From NCBI GenBank assembly GCA_029226935.1, contig JAQXYZ010000072.1, positions 1 through 64,000 on the forward strand: a DNA stretch of 64,000 nt, given 5' to 3'. The notes under the pieces were generated by a model that did not search any database, was not told where the DNA came from, and was given only the letters and a program-made list of their open reading frames with translations. Position numbers and translations under genes: made by a program. Source of the stretch: Bacillota bacterium (lineage in GTDB: Bacteria; Bacillota; Clostridia; Lachnospirales; Lachnospiraceae). Position 1 is the first letter of the stretch. Every line of letters begins with the position of its first letter. This document shows, one piece after another, positions 54,399-62,929 of the stretch.

Positions 54399-55409
54399 AT
54401 GAAAAGGAGAAGGCTGAGATTAAAGGGGATAGTTACGATTATAATGATGGGGCTGCTGGCAACGGGCTGCGGCTCTGCGGGCAAGGAATTTGCCGCAGAG
54501 ACAGCGGCAGCGGACGCAGGCGGAACCTACGTTTCTGACAATATTTATGAATATAATAGCACAATGGAATTTGCGAAAAGTTCCGAAACAGAGGAAATGG
54601 CCTATGAGGAAGACAGTTCCGTGCAGACACCGGAGGTTCAGAACACGCAGAGAAAGCTGATCAGAAATGTTAATCTCGAGGTGGAGACGGAAACCTTTGA
54701 CGAACTGCTTAGTACAGTGAGCGCAAAGATAACCGGACTTGGCGGATACATAGAAGAAAGCTATACCTATAACGGAAGCAGCTACTATGGAAGAAGCGGT
54801 AGAAATGCCAGCATGACGGTCAGGATTCCGGCGGATAAGCTGGACGCTTTTCTGTCAGAGGTAGGAGAAGTATCCAATGTGATCAGCCGCAATGAAAGTG
54901 TGACAGACGTTACTTTGCAGTATGTGGATATGGAAAGCCATAAGAAGGTTCTGCTGGCTGAGCAGGAGCGCCTTTTGGAGCTTCTTGAAAAGGCAGAGAC
55001 CATTGAGGATATCATTACTATAGAAAGCCGTCTTTCCGATGTACGATATCAGATTGAAAGTATGGAATCACAGCTGCGCACAATGGATAATCAAGTCTCT
55101 TACAGTACGGTATATCTGTCCATTAATGAGGTGGCAAGGCTGACTCCAGTAGAAGAACAGAGTGTATGGCAAAAAATTACTACAGGCTTTGCAGACAGTC
55201 TGATTAACGTAGGAACCGGAATTGTAGATTTTGCAATTGGATTTGTAATCAATCTGCCCTATCTGGTAGTATGGGCGGCAGTAATTGCAGTGTTGATTAT
55301 TATTGTTCGTTTGATAATCAGGAAGAAAAGGCAGAAGAAACAAAAAAAAGAGGAAAAAATAAAGGAAGAAGAGAAAAAAAAGGGAGAAGATGATGAACAA
55401 CCAGTATAA
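54399..55409 (+). CDS. DUF4349 domain lipoprotein
   Basis: 336 residues. A basic N-terminus and lipobox (MGLLATGCGS, Cys at about 24) show it is a lipoprotein. The DUF4349 domain runs from about 85 to 290: RKLIRNVNLEVETETFDELL, the Gly-rich GGYIEESYTYNGSS, the repeated VRIPADKLDAFL and a central coiled coil (KVLLAEQERLLELLEKAETIEDIITIE). A C-terminal membrane helix (about 285-308) and a highly charged Lys/Glu tail follow. Function is unknown; the family is widespread. GGAGG precedes the ATG and its end overlaps era by 20 nt. Confidence 0.85.
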   Translation: MKRRRLRLKGIVTIIMMGLLATGCGSAGKEFAAETAAADAGGTYVSDNIYEYNSTMEFAKSSETEEMAYEEDSSVQTPEVQNTQRKLIRNVNLEVETETFDELLSTVSAKITGLGGYIEESYTYNGSSYYGRSGRNASMTVRIPADKLDAFLSEVGEVSNVISRNESVTDVTLQYVDMESHKKVLLAEQERLLELLEKAETIEDIITIESRLSDVRYQIESMESQLRTMDNQVSYSTVYLSINEVARLTPVEEQSVWQKITTGFADSLINVGTGIVDFAIGFVINLPYLVVWAAVIAVLIIIVRLIIRKKRQKKQKKEEKIKEEEKKKGEDDEQPV

Positions 55410-56295
55410 ATCCGGTTTTGCGGCACTGATCGGGAGACCAAACGTAGGAAAATCCACATTGATGAACTGTCTGATTGGTCAGAAGATTGCAATTACATCC
55501 CATAAGCCGCAGACAACAAGAAACCGTATTCAGACGGTCTATACTTCCGAAGAAGGACAGATTGTCTTTGTGGACACACCGGGAATTCATAAAGCCAAAA
55601 ACCGTCTGGGTGATTATATGGTAAATGTAGCAGAGCGGAGTCTGAAGGAGGTAGATGTTATCCTTTGGCTGGTAGAGCCCACCAACTATATTGGCGCAGG
55701 AGAACAGCATATCATTGAACAGCTTCGCAAGGTCAATGTCCCGGTTATTCTGGTGATCAATAAAATTGATACTGTAAAGAAGGAAGAACTGCTTGGCTTT
55801 ATTGATACCTATCGCAAGGAGATGGATTTTGCGGAGATCGTTCCCGTATCGGCGCTTAAAAAAGAAAATACAGAGGAATTGATCAAATGTATTATGCAGT
55901 ATCTCCCATATGGACCTGCTTTTTATGACGAGGACACCATTACAGATCAGCCTCAAAGGCAGATTGTGGCAGAACTGATCAGGGAAAAGGCATTGAGGTG
56001 TCTGGATGAGGAAATTCCCCACGGAATTGCTGTTACCATTGAGAAGATGAAATGGCGTGGCAATCTGGTGGACATTGAAGCAACCATTATTTGTGAGAGA
56101 GATTCCCATAAGGGCATTATCATAGGGAAGCAGGGAGCAATGTTGAAAAAGATCGGAACAAGTGCCAGAAGGGATATTGAAGATCTTCTGGAAAGCAAGG
56201 TGAATCTTCAGCTTTGGGTCAAGGTAAAGAAGGACTGGCGGGACAGTGATTTCCTCATCAAAAATTTCGGATACAATCCGAAGGATTGCGAATAG
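55390..56295 (+). CDS. era: GTPase Era
   Basis: 301 residues. Era binds the 3' end of 16S rRNA and helps 30S maturation. G1 GRPNVGKST, G2 in PQTTRNR, G3 DTPG, G4 NKID and the C-terminal KH domain (IIGKQGAMLKKIG) are all present. Starts ATG 55390 and 55393 are both possible; the SD GGGAGA lies in the DUF4349 gene, overlapping it by 20 nt. The order era-yqzL-recO-glyS mirrors Bacillus. Confidence 0.97.
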   Translation: MMNNQYKSGFAALIGRPNVGKSTLMNCLIGQKIAITSHKPQTTRNRIQTVYTSEEGQIVFVDTPGIHKAKNRLGDYMVNVAERSLKEVDVILWLVEPTNYIGAGEQHIIEQLRKVNVPVILVINKIDTVKKEELLGFIDTYRKEMDFAEIVPVSALKKENTEELIKCIMQYLPYGPAFYDEDTITDQPQRQIVAELIREKALRCLDEEIPHGIAVTIEKMKWRGNLVDIEATIICERDSHKGIIIGKQGAMLKKIGTSARRDIEDLLESKVNLQLWVKVKKDWRDSDFLIKNFGYNPKDCE

Positions 56296-56313
56296 AAAAG
56301 ACAAAAAAGTAAA

Positions 56314-56342
56314 CCCTAATATCATACTTTTTGATATTAGGG
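56314..56342 (+). promoter_or_regulatory. 11-bp hairpin touching the yqzL SD
   Basis: CCCTAATATCA (56314-56324) pairs with TGATATTAGGG (56332-56342), 7-nt loop. Its 3' arm runs into the AGGGGGC SD (56339-56345) of the small yqzL-like gene, so folding should mask part of it. Confidence 0.5.
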
Positions 56343-56350
56343 GGCACAAG

Positions 56351-56527
56351 ATGAGAACAATAAATTACTGGGAACAATTTTTATGTACAGGTAAGATTGA
56401 AGATTATCTGACCTATCGAAAAGGGAAGCAGACAGGTCAGGAAGAGGATGAGGGAGCCGGGGAAGGTGCAGGAGCAGATTGGCGTTACAGGGATGATTTT
56501 AAAGGCAGAACCAGTCGGGGAATATGA
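56351..56527 (+). CDS. YqzL-like small protein
   Basis: 58 residues. The first 25 (INYWEQFLCTGKIEDYLTYR) match YqzL, a small protein (about 47 residues in Bacillus) found between era and recO; the pattern W-x2-F-x2-TG-x-IE-x-YL is conserved. The C-terminal 30 residues are a Gly/Glu/Asp-rich tail lying over the start of recO, read in another frame. ATG 56351 has GGGGGC upstream. Function of YqzL is unknown. The longer frame from 56246 runs through era and is a shadow. Confidence 0.7.
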   Translation: MRTINYWEQFLCTGKIEDYLTYRKGKQTGQEEDEGAGEGAGADWRYRDDFKGRTSRGI

Positions 56528-57131
56528 CAGACGAGTGGTAATACTGACAAGGGAGAGGGGGAAGATTGCAGCTTTTGCAAGAGGTGCCAGAAAACAGGGC
56601 AGCAGGCTGCTTGCTTCCACCAATCCCTTTTGCTTTGGTCAGTTCCGGCTATACGAAGGGCGCACAGCATACAGCATTGCGGAGGCTGTGATCAGCAATT
56701 ATTTTGAGGGATTGTTGGAAAGCTTTGAGGAGACCTGTTATGGTACGTATTTCCTTGAGGTAATGGATTATTACACAAGAGAAAATAATGACGAGAAGGA
56801 AATGCTCAAGCTTCTCTATCAGTCCCTGCGGGCATTGCAGCATCAGGGGCTGCCTGATGCATTGGTCAGATACATATTTGAGATTAAAGCGCTGGCAATC
56901 AACGGTGAATATCCGGGAATTCCCAAGGGAGAACATCCGTATCTTGTTTCGACGGAATATGCGGTAAATTATATTGTGAATTCTACTGTAGAGAAACTGT
57001 ATACGTTTAATGTTACCGAACCGGTGTTGGAAGAGCTTTCACAGATTGCGGCTGTCTTTCGAAAGCGTTTTATTGACCGTAAAATGAAAAGCCTCGAAAT
57101 CCTGCATCAGATAAATTCGGATATAGAATAA
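56466..57131 (+). CDS. recO: DNA repair protein RecO
   Basis: 221 residues. RecO anneals single strands and loads RecA with RecR. The N-terminal OB fold (VTGMILKAEPVGEYDRRVVILTRERG and GRTAYSIAEAVI) is followed by a helical domain. GTG 56466 lies 9 nt after AGGGAG and gives an N-terminus QEQIGVTGM like that of homologues; the ATG 56448 start is less good. Family members are about 240-260 residues and the C-terminal zinc-binding Cys cluster typical of many RecO proteins is not seen. Overlaps yqzL by 62 nt. Confidence 0.9.
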   Translation: MQEQIGVTGMILKAEPVGEYDRRVVILTRERGKIAAFARGARKQGSRLLASTNPFCFGQFRLYEGRTAYSIAEAVISNYFEGLLESFEETCYGTYFLEVMDYYTRENNDEKEMLKLLYQSLRALQHQGLPDALVRYIFEIKALAINGEYPGIPKGEHPYLVSTEYAVNYIVNSTVEKLYTFNVTEPVLEELSQIAAVFRKRFIDRKMKSLEILHQINSDIE

Positions 57132-57161
57132 TGAGCACTGTACAATAATTAAAATTCCATG

Positions 57162-57190
57162 TTGAAAAACAGGGGTAAGTCATATATAAT
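57162..57190 (+). promoter_or_regulatory. Promoter of the lipoprotein-glyS-alaS unit
   Basis: TTGAAA (57162-57167), 17-nt spacer, perfect TATAAT (57185-57190). Confidence 0.7.
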
Positions 57191-57224
57191 GGATGGGGTA
57201 AATTGAAGGAAACAGGGGAATGGA

Positions 57225-57842
57225 ATGAAACGCAATTTAAAATTTGGATTTAAAATTGGGGCAAGTGCGTTGGTCATTGCGTGTATGCTTGGCGTTACTG
57301 CCTGTAGCAGTAGCGGAAATGATGAAAATGCGACCTGCATTTTGCTTACCAGGGACGGAAAGATACAATCAAGCATTGTAGAAAGCTTTGAGCAAAGCTA
57401 TTATGATAAGGAAGAATTGCAGCAGACCATTCTTTCAGAAGCGGCTACTTACAATAGAAGTGCGGGAAACGGAAATATTACCGTGGAAAAGGTAGAGGTT
57501 AAAAATGGTACTGCCAGAGTTCAGATGACTTATGCAGAGCCTGAAGATTATGCCGCCTTCAATCAAACAGACTTTTTTGTGGGAACTGCTGATGAAGCAC
57601 AGGCAGACGGATATGATTTGAATGTAGTTTTAAGCAGTGTAAAGAATTCCAGCGAAACAGTGGGAAAGGCAGACATCCTTGGGATGAAGGATGTAAAGCT
57701 TCTGATTACAGATATAAATGATGCGGTAACATTGAATGGCAGGGTAGTGTATGTCAGTGAAAACGTGACAGTATCAGAAAATGCCAAAACAATACAGCGC
57801 ACACCGGACAGTGAAAAGAAGGCGTATGTTATTTTTAAATAA
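57225..57842 (+). CDS. Small uncharacterised lipoprotein
   Basis: 205 residues. Signal peptide with lipobox (MLGVTACSS, Cys at about 27) gives a membrane-anchored lipoprotein. The remaining domain of about 175 residues has alternating strands and I do not recognise it; the pattern KDGKIQSSIVESFEQSYYDKEEL resembles a small clostridial family found beside glyS. It has its own consensus promoter and is followed 48 nt later by glyS without a terminator, so glyS and alaS are probably transcribed through it. Confidence 0.65.
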   Translation: MKRNLKFGFKIGASALVIACMLGVTACSSSGNDENATCILLTRDGKIQSSIVESFEQSYYDKEELQQTILSEAATYNRSAGNGNITVEKVEVKNGTARVQMTYAEPEDYAAFNQTDFFVGTADEAQADGYDLNVVLSSVKNSSETVGKADILGMKDVKLLITDINDAVTLNGRVVYVSENVTVSENAKTIQRTPDSEKKAYVIFK

Positions 57843-57890
57843 TTTTTATTAAAATTTATATATAAAACAAGAACGAAAGGTATGTGTATT

Positions 57891-59279
57891 ATGGAAAAGA
57901 CAATGGAAAAAATCGTTGCTTTGGCGAAGGCAAGAGGGTTTGTATATCCCGGCTCTGAGATTTATGGAGGTCTTGCCAACACCTGGGATTACGGTAACTT
58001 AGGCGTGGAGTTAAAGAACAATGTCAAAAAGGCATGGTGGCAGAAATTTATCATGGAAAATCCCTATAATGTGGGTGTTGACTGTGCGATTCTTATGAAT
58101 CCCCAGACATGGGTGGCTTCAGGACATCTTGGAAGCTTTTCCGATCCGCTGATGGATTGTAAGGAGTGTCATGAGCGTTTTCGTGCAGATAAGATTATTG
58201 AAGATTTTGCATCAGAAAACAATATTACACTGGATGGCTCCGTAGATGGATGGAGTCAGGAAAAGATGAAAAATTTCATTGAAGAACATAACATCCCATG
58301 CCCTTCCTGCGGTAAACATAATTTTACAGATATCAGGCAGTTCAATCTGATGTTCAAAACATTTCAGGGTGTTACAGAGGATGCCAAGAATACCGTTTAT
58401 TTAAGACCGGAAACTGCACAGGGAATTTTTGTGAACTTTAAGAATGTACAGAGAACCTCTCGCAAGAAAATTCCTTTCGGAATCGGTCAGATTGGTAAGT
58501 CTTTCCGTAATGAGATTACCCCTGGAAACTTTACCTTCCGAACCAGAGAATTTGAGCAGATGGAGCTGGAATTCTTCTGTGAGCCGGATACTGACCTTGA
58601 ATGGTTTGCATACTGGAAGCAGTTCTGTATTGACTGGCTCAAGAGTCTGGGCATGAAGGAAGAAGAGATGCGTGTCCGTGATCATGACAAGGAAGAATTG
58701 TCCTTCTATTCTAAGGCTACAACAGATATAGAATTCTTGTTCCCCTTCGGATGGGGTGAGCTCTGGGGTATTGCAGACAGAACCGATTATGACCTGACAC
58801 AGCATCAGAACACCTCCGGAGAGGATTTGAGCTATTTTGATGACCAGAAGAACTGGAGATATGTTCCTTATGTAATCGAGCCGTCCCTTGGTGCAGACCG
58901 TGTGGTACTTGCATTCCTTTGTGCCGCTTATGATGAAGAAGAAATTGGAGAGGGAGATGTGCGTACTGTGCTTCATTTCCATCCAGCACTTGCACCTGTC
59001 AAGATTGGTGTGCTTCCTCTTTCTAAGAAACTGAACGAAGGTGCAGAGAAGATTTATACACAGCTGTCTAAGAAATACAATTGTGAATTTGATGACAGAG
59101 GCAACATTGGTAAGAGATACCGCCGTCAGGATGAAATTGGTACACCTTTCTGTGTAACCTATGACTTTGAGTCTGAAACAGATGGATGTGTAACTGTAAG
59201 ATTTAGAGATTCCATGGAGCAGGAGCGCGTTGCAATTGCTGATCTGGATGCTTATTTTGCAGAGAAATTTACATTTTAA
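57891..59279 (+). CDS. glyS: Glycyl-tRNA synthetase, homodimeric type
   Basis: 462 residues, alpha2 class II enzyme that charges tRNA-Gly. Motif 2 region [28 protein letters not shown], motif 3 [10 protein letters not shown], and an insertion with four Cys ([17 protein letters not shown]) that probably binds zinc. ATG 57891 lies 10 nt after GAAAGG; ATG 57882 is 1 nt from it. Upstream of glyS there are only 48 nt, no T-box. The order recO-glyS is conserved. Confidence 0.96.
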   Translation: MEKTMEKIVALAKARGFVYPGSEIYGGLANTWDYGNLGVELKNNVKKAWWQKFIMENPYNVGVDCAILMNPQTWVASGHLGSFSDPLMDCKECHERFRADKIIEDFASENNITLDGSVDGWSQEKMKNFIEEHNIPCPSCGKHNFTDIRQFNLMFKTFQGVTEDAKNTVYLRPETAQGIFVNFKNVQRTSRKKIPFGIGQIGKSFRNEITPGNFTFRTREFEQMELEFFCEPDTDLEWFAYWKQFCIDWLKSLGMKEEEMRVRDHDKEELSFYSKATTDIEFLFPFGWGELWGIADRTDYDLTQHQNTSGEDLSYFDDQKNWRYVPYVIEPSLGADRVVLAFLCAAYDEEEIGEGDVRTVLHFHPALAPVKIGVLPLSKKLNEGAEKIYTQLSKKYNCEFDDRGNIGKRYRRQDEIGTPFCVTYDFESETDGCVTVRFRDSMEQERVAIADLDAYFAEKFTF

Positions 59280-59307
59280 AATGATAAATTAAGAGAGGTT
59301 TGGACAA

Positions 59308-61947
59308 ATGAAACAGTATGGCGTAAATGAATTACGTAGAATGTTTTTGGAATTTTTTGAAAGCAAGGGACATCTTGCAATGAAAAGCTTTTCCCTTGTA
59401 CCTCATAATGATAACAGCTTGCTGCTGATCAATTCTGGTATGGCACCTTTAAAACCTTACTTTACCGGACAGGAAATTCCTCCAAGGAGAAGGGTTACTA
59501 CCTGCCAGAAGTGTATCCGTACAGGGGATATTGAGAATATAGGAAAGACTGCACGGCATGGTACTTTTTTTGAGATGCTTGGAAATTTCTCTTTTGGAGA
59601 TTATTTCAAGCATGAGGCAATTGCGTGGACATGGGAATTCCTTACACAGGTAGTAGGTCTTGATCCGGACAGGCTTTATCCTTCCGTATATGAAAATGAT
59701 GATGAAGCATTTGATATATGGAATAAGGAAATTGGTGTTCCGGCAGAAAAAATCTTCCGTTTCGGCAAGGAAGATAATTTTTGGGAGCATGGTTCAGGTC
59801 CCTGCGGTCCCTGCTCCGAGGTTTATTATGACAGAGGTGAGAAGTATGGCTGTGGGAAGCCCGGCTGTACGGTAGGCTGTGACTGTGACAGATATATTGA
59901 GGTCTGGAACAATGTATTTACCCAGTTTGACAACGACGGACACGGCAATTATACCGAATTAGAGCAGAAGAATATTGACACAGGTATGGGGCTTGAAAGA
60001 CTTGCAGCGGTAGTGCAGGATGTAGATTCCATTTTTGATGTGGATACTATTTGTGCACTGAGAAATAAGGTTTGTGAGATTTCAGGCAAAGAATACAAAA
60101 AGGAATACAAATGGGATGTGTCTATCCGCATTGTGACAGATCATATCCGTTCCGCTACTTTCATGATTTCAGATGGCATTATGCCCTCCAACGAAGGAAG
60201 AGGATATGTGCTTCGTAGAATCATCCGTCGGGCAGCGCGTCACGGAAGACTTCTGGGAATTGAGGGAACCTTCCTTGCAAATCTCAGTAATACAGTCATT
60301 GAAGGAAGCAAGGACGGCTATCCTGAACTGGAAGAAAAGAAAGACTTTATCTTTAACGTACTTACGCAGGAAGAAAATAAATTCAATAAGACGATTGATC
60401 AGGGCTTAAGCATTTTGAGCGAGATGGAAGAAGCCATGGTAAAGGAAGGAAAGAGCTGCTTAGACGGTGCAGATGCATTTAAGCTGTATGATACTTATGG
60501 CTTCCCGCTTGATCTTACCATGGAAATTCTGGAAGAAAAGGGATTTACTGTAGATGAAGAAGGCTTCCAGAAGGCAATGAAGGAGCAGAAGGAAAAGGCA
60601 AGGTCTGCCCGCAAGGTAACGAACTACATGGGCGCAGATGTGACTGTGTATGAGTCCATTGATCCTTCCATTACTTCAACTTTTGTAGGCTATGACAGAC
60701 TGGTACATGACTCAAAAATCACAGTGCTTACCACCGAAACGGAATTGGTAGAGGCATTGACAGATGGGGAAGTAGGTACAATCATTGTAGAGGAAACTCC
60801 CTTCTATGCAACTATGGGTGGACAATGTGCGGATACAGGTATCATTACCTGTGCAGATGGAGAATTTCAGGTAGAGGACACCGTGAAGCTCCTTGGTGGC
60901 AAGGTCGGACACATTGGTAAGGTTACAAAAGGAATGTTTAAGGTAGGCGATACCGTTACATTACAGGTAAATGAGGCAAACAGAGCTGATACCTGCAAGA
61001 ATCACAGTGCAACCCACCTTCTTCAGAAGGCACTCAGAACTGTACTTGGAACCCATGTAGAACAGGCAGGCTCCTTTGTAAATGGCGACAGATTAAGGTT
61101 TGACTTCAGTCATTTTTCTGCAATGACCAGAGAAGAACTTGAGCAGGTTGAAAAGATTGTAAATGAGAAGATTGCACAGGCACTTCCTGTAGAAACAAAG
61201 GTAATGAGTCTTGAGGAAGCAAAAAAGACAGGAGCTATGGCACTGTTTGGAGAAAAGTACGGCGAGAGTGTCAGAGTCGTTCAGATGGGAGATTTCTCTA
61301 CAGAGCTTTGTGGTGGTACACATGTAGGGAATACGGCATCCATTATGCTGTTTAAGATTATTTCTGAAAGTGGTGTGGCTGCGGGAGTCAGAAGAATCGA
61401 AGCACTGACCGGAAACGGTGTGCTGAAGTACTACGCAGATATGGAAAAAACACTGAATGATGCAGCAGCCATTGTGAAGACTACACCGGCAGAGCTTACC
61501 GGAAAACTGGAACATCTGATGACAGAAATCAAGGCACTGCAGAGTGAAAATGAGTCCCTGAAGAGTAAAGCTGCAAAAGAAGCTTTGGGTGATGTAATGA
61601 ATCAGGTGACAGAGGTGAAAGGCGTGAAGCTTCTTGCAGCTAAGGTTTCAGGCGTGGATATGAATGGTTTGCGTGACTTGGGAGACCAGTTAAAGGCCAA
61701 GCTTTCCGAGGGTGTGATTGTACTGATTTCAGATACAGACGGAAAGGTCAACATGGTGGCTATGGCAACAGAGGAAGCGATGAAGAAAGGCGCCCATGCT
61801 GGAAATCTGATTAAAGGTATTGCCGGGCTTGTTGGCGGCGGCGGTGGTGGACGTCCCAATATGGCACAGGCGGGAGGCAAGAATCCTGCCGGAATTGACA
61901 GTGCAATTTCGGAAGCTTCCAAGGTACTGGAAGGTCAGATCGTTTGA
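59308..61947 (+). CDS. alaS: Alanyl-tRNA synthetase
   Basis: 879 residues. N-terminal aminoacylation core ([23 protein letters not shown], with motif 2 and 3 regions), then an editing domain with [12 protein letters not shown] and CGGTHVGNT (the zinc ligands), and the C-Ala domain with a Gly-rich [15 protein letters not shown] near the end. It charges tRNA-Ala and clears Ser and Gly mischarges. An AGAGAGG SD lies upstream. It starts 28 nt after glyS without a terminator or T-box. Confidence 0.97.
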   Translation: MKQYGVNELRRMFLEFFESKGHLAMKSFSLVPHNDNSLLLINSGMAPLKPYFTGQEIPPRRRVTTCQKCIRTGDIENIGKTARHGTFFEMLGNFSFGDYFKHEAIAWTWEFLTQVVGLDPDRLYPSVYENDDEAFDIWNKEIGVPAEKIFRFGKEDNFWEHGSGPCGPCSEVYYDRGEKYGCGKPGCTVGCDCDRYIEVWNNVFTQFDNDGHGNYTELEQKNIDTGMGLERLAAVVQDVDSIFDVDTICALRNKVCEISGKEYKKEYKWDVSIRIVTDHIRSATFMISDGIMPSNEGRGYVLRRIIRRAARHGRLLGIEGTFLANLSNTVIEGSKDGYPELEEKKDFIFNVLTQEENKFNKTIDQGLSILSEMEEAMVKEGKSCLDGADAFKLYDTYGFPLDLTMEILEEKGFTVDEEGFQKAMKEQKEKARSARKVTNYMGADVTVYESIDPSITSTFVGYDRLVHDSKITVLTTETELVEALTDGEVGTIIVEETPFYATMGGQCADTGIITCADGEFQVEDTVKLLGGKVGHIGKVTKGMFKVGDTVTLQVNEANRADTCKNHSATHLLQKALRTVLGTHVEQAGSFVNGDRLRFDFSHFSAMTREELEQVEKIVNEKIAQALPVETKVMSLEEAKKTGAMALFGEKYGESVRVVQMGDFSTELCGGTHVGNTASIMLFKIISESGVAAGVRRIEALTGNGVLKYYADMEKTLNDAAAIVKTTPAELTGKLEHLMTEIKALQSENESLKSKAAKEALGDVMNQVTEVKGVKLLAAKVSGVDMNGLRDLGDQLKAKLSEGVIVLISDTDGKVNMVAMATEEAMKKGAHAGNLIKGIAGLVGGGGGGRPNMAQAGGKNPAGIDSAISEASKVLEGQIV

Positions 61948-61964
61948 TTTTTTAAAAATAGTGA

Positions 61965-61992
61965 TTGACGCACAGAAAATTTGTGCTATAAT
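61965..61992 (+). promoter_or_regulatory. Promoter of rpsU
   Basis: TTGACG (61965-61970), 16-nt spacer, perfect TATAAT (61987-61992), just after alaS. A leader of about 95 nt follows; I see no convincing structure in it. Confidence 0.75.
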
Positions 61993-62092
61993 CATATATG
62001 TGTATGTGAGCGTATATGCGTTTATGTACGAAAATAAAAACCCAATCAGTCGATGTTACGAGGAAGGGACTGAAGGGAGGTTAGGGTGTAAG

Positions 62093-62269
62093 ATGTCAAA
62101 CGTAATCGTAAAAGAGAACGAGACTTTAGATAGCGCTTTACGTCGTTTTAAAAGAAGTTGCGCAAAGGCTGGTATTCAGCAGGAAATTCGCAAGAGAGAA
62201 CATTACGAAAAGCCTAGCGTAAGACGCAAAAAGAAATCTGAAGCAGCAAGAAAACGTAAATACAACTAA
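62093..62269 (+). CDS. rpsU: Ribosomal protein bS21
   Basis: 58 residues, normal length. It is a small basic 30S protein near the anti-SD end of 16S rRNA. Sequence [20 protein letters not shown] and the basic tail [15 protein letters not shown] are diagnostic. The ATG at 62093 lies 12 nt after GGGAGG; the frame is open upstream (from 61820) but the promoter at 61965-61992 shows that part is untranslated. It is monocistronic with its own terminator. Confidence 0.96.
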   Translation: MSNVIVKENETLDSALRRFKRSCAKAGIQQEIRKREHYEKPSVRRKKKSEAARKRKYN

Positions 62270-62285
62270 TAATAACGTGCAATGT

Positions 62286-62316
62286 AAAGTCCTTGACCTA
62301 AAAACCAAGGACTTTC
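62286..62316 (+). terminator. Terminator after rpsU
   Basis: AAAGTCCTTG (62286-62295) pairs with CAAGGACTTT (62306-62315), 10 bp, loop 10 nt, then CTTGTTGT. Confidence 0.7.
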
Positions 62317-62346
62317 TTGTTGTATGGACTTTATTTTGAGGAAAAT

Positions 62347-62886
62347 ATGTGGACAAAAGAAATGTTTGGTACGGATGTGTACCATTTGGTAGCTGCGTTC
62401 ATCATCTATAGTGTGATGGGGTGGCTGGTGGAATCTATTTATATGTCATTTTGTAATAAAAAGCTTACTAACCGTGGATTTGGCAGGGGACCTTTCTGTC
62501 CGATTTATGGTTTCGGAGGGGTGCTTGGATATTTGATTCTCCATCCGTTAAGCAATAATCTGGTGGTTCTCTATCTTGTTGGAGCAATTCTGGCAACCAC
62601 ATTTGAGTATTTGGTAGGAATTTTCATGCAGAAGTTCCTTGGTGAGGTATATTGGGATTACAATGATAAGCCCTGTAATTATAAGGGCATAATCTGTCTT
62701 GAGAGCACCATTGCATGGGGGTTTTATGCAATTATTATTATTACCTTCCTTCACAGTAGAATTTTAAGCTTGGTGGATCGATATGACTATTCTTTGGGAA
62801 TCCGGGCATGCAAATTGATTCTCTTATTGGTAGCGATTGATTATCTTTTTAAATTGAGAAATGTTTTTCATATTAGAAATAAATAA
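62347..62886 (+). CDS. CmpB-type putative ABC transporter membrane protein
   Basis: 179 residues with five membrane helices. The motif IIYSVMGWLVESIYMSFCNKKLTNRGFGRGPFCPIYGFGG is the signature of the family annotated putative ABC-transporter type IV (CmpB); the later SFEYLVG-like TTFEYLVGIFMQKFLGEVYWDYNDKP completes it. Transport activity has not been shown and no ATPase gene is adjacent. The start ATG 62347 has TGAGGA 4 nt upstream; the longer frame from 62317 overlaps the rpsU terminator. Confidence 0.8.
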   Translation: MWTKEMFGTDVYHLVAAFIIYSVMGWLVESIYMSFCNKKLTNRGFGRGPFCPIYGFGGVLGYLILHPLSNNLVVLYLVGAILATTFEYLVGIFMQKFLGEVYWDYNDKPCNYKGIICLESTIAWGFYAIIIITFLHSRILSLVDRYDYSLGIRACKLILLLVAIDYLFKLRNVFHIRNK

Positions 62887-62929
62887 AACATATCCATAGT
62901 AATAAAATACATAATAGGAGACTGACTTC

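Noticed and set aside
61820..62092. Longer N-terminus for rpsU
   Set aside because: The frame runs through the end of alaS and across a consensus promoter; the bS21 start is at 62093.
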